Shown one piece after another: positions 5,097 to 5,588 of a stretch of DNA of 5,588 bases (the first letter of the stretch is position 1; each line of letters begins with the position of its first letter). This stretch comes from Clostridiales bacterium. GTDB lineage: Bacteria; Bacillota; Clostridia; Oscillospirales; Acutalibacteraceae. Both the position numbers and the translations under genes were made by a program. The stretch spans positions 1 through 5,588 of the forward strand of contig DXVY01000126.1 in the NCBI GenBank assembly GCA_019417145.1, read 5' to 3'. The notes under the pieces were generated by a model that saw only the letters and a list, made by a program, of their open reading frames with translations, ran no database searches and was not told the origin of the DNA.

Positions 5097-5214
5097 TGCA
5101 AAAAATCCTCCTTTAATTTCAGACGTTCATACCGTTCCACAACGCAGAGGACCGTCCGCTTCAATGTCGTTTCCGGCATTGATCCCACCAAAAGGCATGG
5201 CGATCATCAAATGC
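5097..5214 (-). promoter_or_regulatory. Structured 5' leader of rplS (possible L19 leader)
   Basis: From the predicted start near 5214 to the rplS ATG is about 118 nt. Hairpin A pairs TGAT-CGCCA (5198-5206) with TGGTG-(GG bulge)-ATCA (5180-5190), 9 bp including one G-U. Hairpin B pairs TCAATG (5177-5182) with CATTGA (5161-5166), then CG/CG around a GAAA tetraloop. They share bases 5180-5182, so they compete. A ribosomal-protein leader family (L19 leader) is known upstream of rplS in low-GC Firmicutes; whether this is a member cannot be decided by eye. Feedback control by L19 is inference. Confidence 0.5.
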
Positions 5215-5220
5215 TAAAAT

Positions 5221-5249
5221 ATGATACCACAATACCGCTCCAATTGCAA
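5221..5249 (-). promoter_or_regulatory. Sigma-A promoter of rplS with extended -10
   Basis: On the minus strand, TTGCAA (5244-5249) and TATCAT (5221-5226) lie 17 bases apart, and TGG directly before the -10 gives an extended -10 (TGn). The predicted start is a G near 5214. The -35 begins 16 bases past the stop codon of the upstream DUF2344 gene, and no terminator separates the two, so read-through from upstream may add to rplS expression. A near-palindrome ATTGC-AA-GCAAT (5243-5254) overlaps the -35. Confidence 0.82.
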
Positions 5250-5265
5250 GCAATATTTTCGGGAA

Positions 5266-5588
5266 TTACTGAAACACGTCCCCGTCGGCCGTCAGCAGCG
5301 TCAGCCGCGTGATTCGATAAGGCGGAAGCGGCGCCTGCGCCTCCATGACGTCCAGCAACAGCATGGGATTCAGATTGTCGTTGCCGGCCGGCAGTGTCCA
5401 CTCCATATTTAGCCCCTCGTCCGCCGGCGCAAAGGTCACGTCCGCGGCCCTTCCGGCCAGCTCTACCGTGGTAATCTTGCCCTTTTTCCCCTTCTTCTCC
5501 GCCGTAATGGAGGGACGGGCCAGAAACGCCTCCAGCCTCTTTTGCAGCGGGTCGGCGGCGGCCGTCTCAAAATATACCCGGAAGCGGG
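5266..5588 (-). CDS. DUF2344 / TIGR03936 radical SAM-linked protein (C-terminal part, runs off right edge)
   Basis: An open frame enters from the right edge and stops at TAA (5266-5268), giving the last 106 residues; the start is outside the window. It contains SITAEKKGKKGKITTVEL (26-43 of the fragment), LNPMLLLDVM (72-81) and the end PPYRITRLTLLTADGDVFQ. The lysine-rich EKKGKKGK stretch and the final YRITRL block are what I recall from DUF2344/TIGR03936 proteins, which in Clostridia are encoded beside, or fused to, a B12-binding radical SAM protein (TIGR03960 type). Their biochemical role is not established. The expected radical SAM partner would be upstream, beyond the right edge. GC-rich codon use matches the rest of the window. 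The assignment is by memory of the family pattern. Confidence 0.82.
   Translation of the reverse strand, partial: RFRVYFETAAADPLQKRLEAFLARPSITAEKKGKKGKITTVELAGRAADVTFAPADEGLNMEWTLPAGNDNLNPMLLLDVMEAQAPLPPYRITRLTLLTADGDVFQ

Noticed and set aside
4644..5312. Plus-strand open frame of 222 codons
   Set aside because: It is antisense to rplS and crosses the rplS promoter, leader and terminator; no family features.
1..5588. CRISPR array, insertion sequence, tRNA/rRNA, phage or defence genes
   Set aside because: No spaced direct repeats, transposase motifs, RNA gene signatures or accessory genes are visible. All coding space is taken by conserved housekeeping genes and base composition looks uniform.

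Overview
The window is a stretch of ordinary but well-conserved bacterial housekeeping DNA, with every gene on the minus strand, so transcription runs from the right edge to the left. The gene set (ylxM-ffh-rpsP-khpA-rimM, and rplS-lepB-rbgA), strong AGGAGG-type ribosome sites, near-consensus sigma-A promoters and a typical Gram-positive signal peptidase point to a Firmicute. GC-rich codon use and a radical SAM-linked DUF2344 protein next door suggest a high-GC member of class Clostridia, such as an Oscillospiraceae-like gut bacterium. This placement is inference from content and style, not from a database match.

Reading in the direction of transcription: (1) 5588-5266 is the C-terminal end of a DUF2344/TIGR03936-type protein. 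(2) A sigma-A promoter with an extended -10 (5249-5221) and a structured leader of about 118 nt precede rplS (ribosomal protein L19), which ends at an intrinsic terminator (4730-4705). (3) lepB (type I signal peptidase with a long N-terminal extension) and rbgA (50S assembly GTPase) are tightly coupled and end in a very strong terminator (2819-2793). (4) A near-perfect TTGACA-17-TATACT promoter (2764-2736) starts a second unit: ylxM, ffh (SRP54), rpsP (S16) and khpA (KH RNA-binding protein). (5) Three consecutive stem-loops, one terminator-like, separate khpA from the start of rimM, which runs off the left edge.

The genes share one theme: making ribosomes (S16, L19, RbgA, RimM), targeting nascent secretory and membrane proteins (Ffh, probably modulated by YlxM), cutting their signal peptides (LepB), and RNA binding (KhpA). 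Both terminators lying between co-oriented genes (rplS/lepB and khpA/rimM) have no convincing promoter behind them, so partial read-through that sets expression ratios is likely.

I found no mobile element, CRISPR array, tRNA, rRNA or defence system. The parts least explained by known genes are the intergenic RNAs: the rplS leader with two mutually exclusive hairpins, the rpsP-khpA spacer with a three-arm alternative-pairing motif, the khpA-rimM hairpin cluster, and CTGTAAAG repeats flanking the ylxM promoter. No intergenic gap exceeds about 180 bases.
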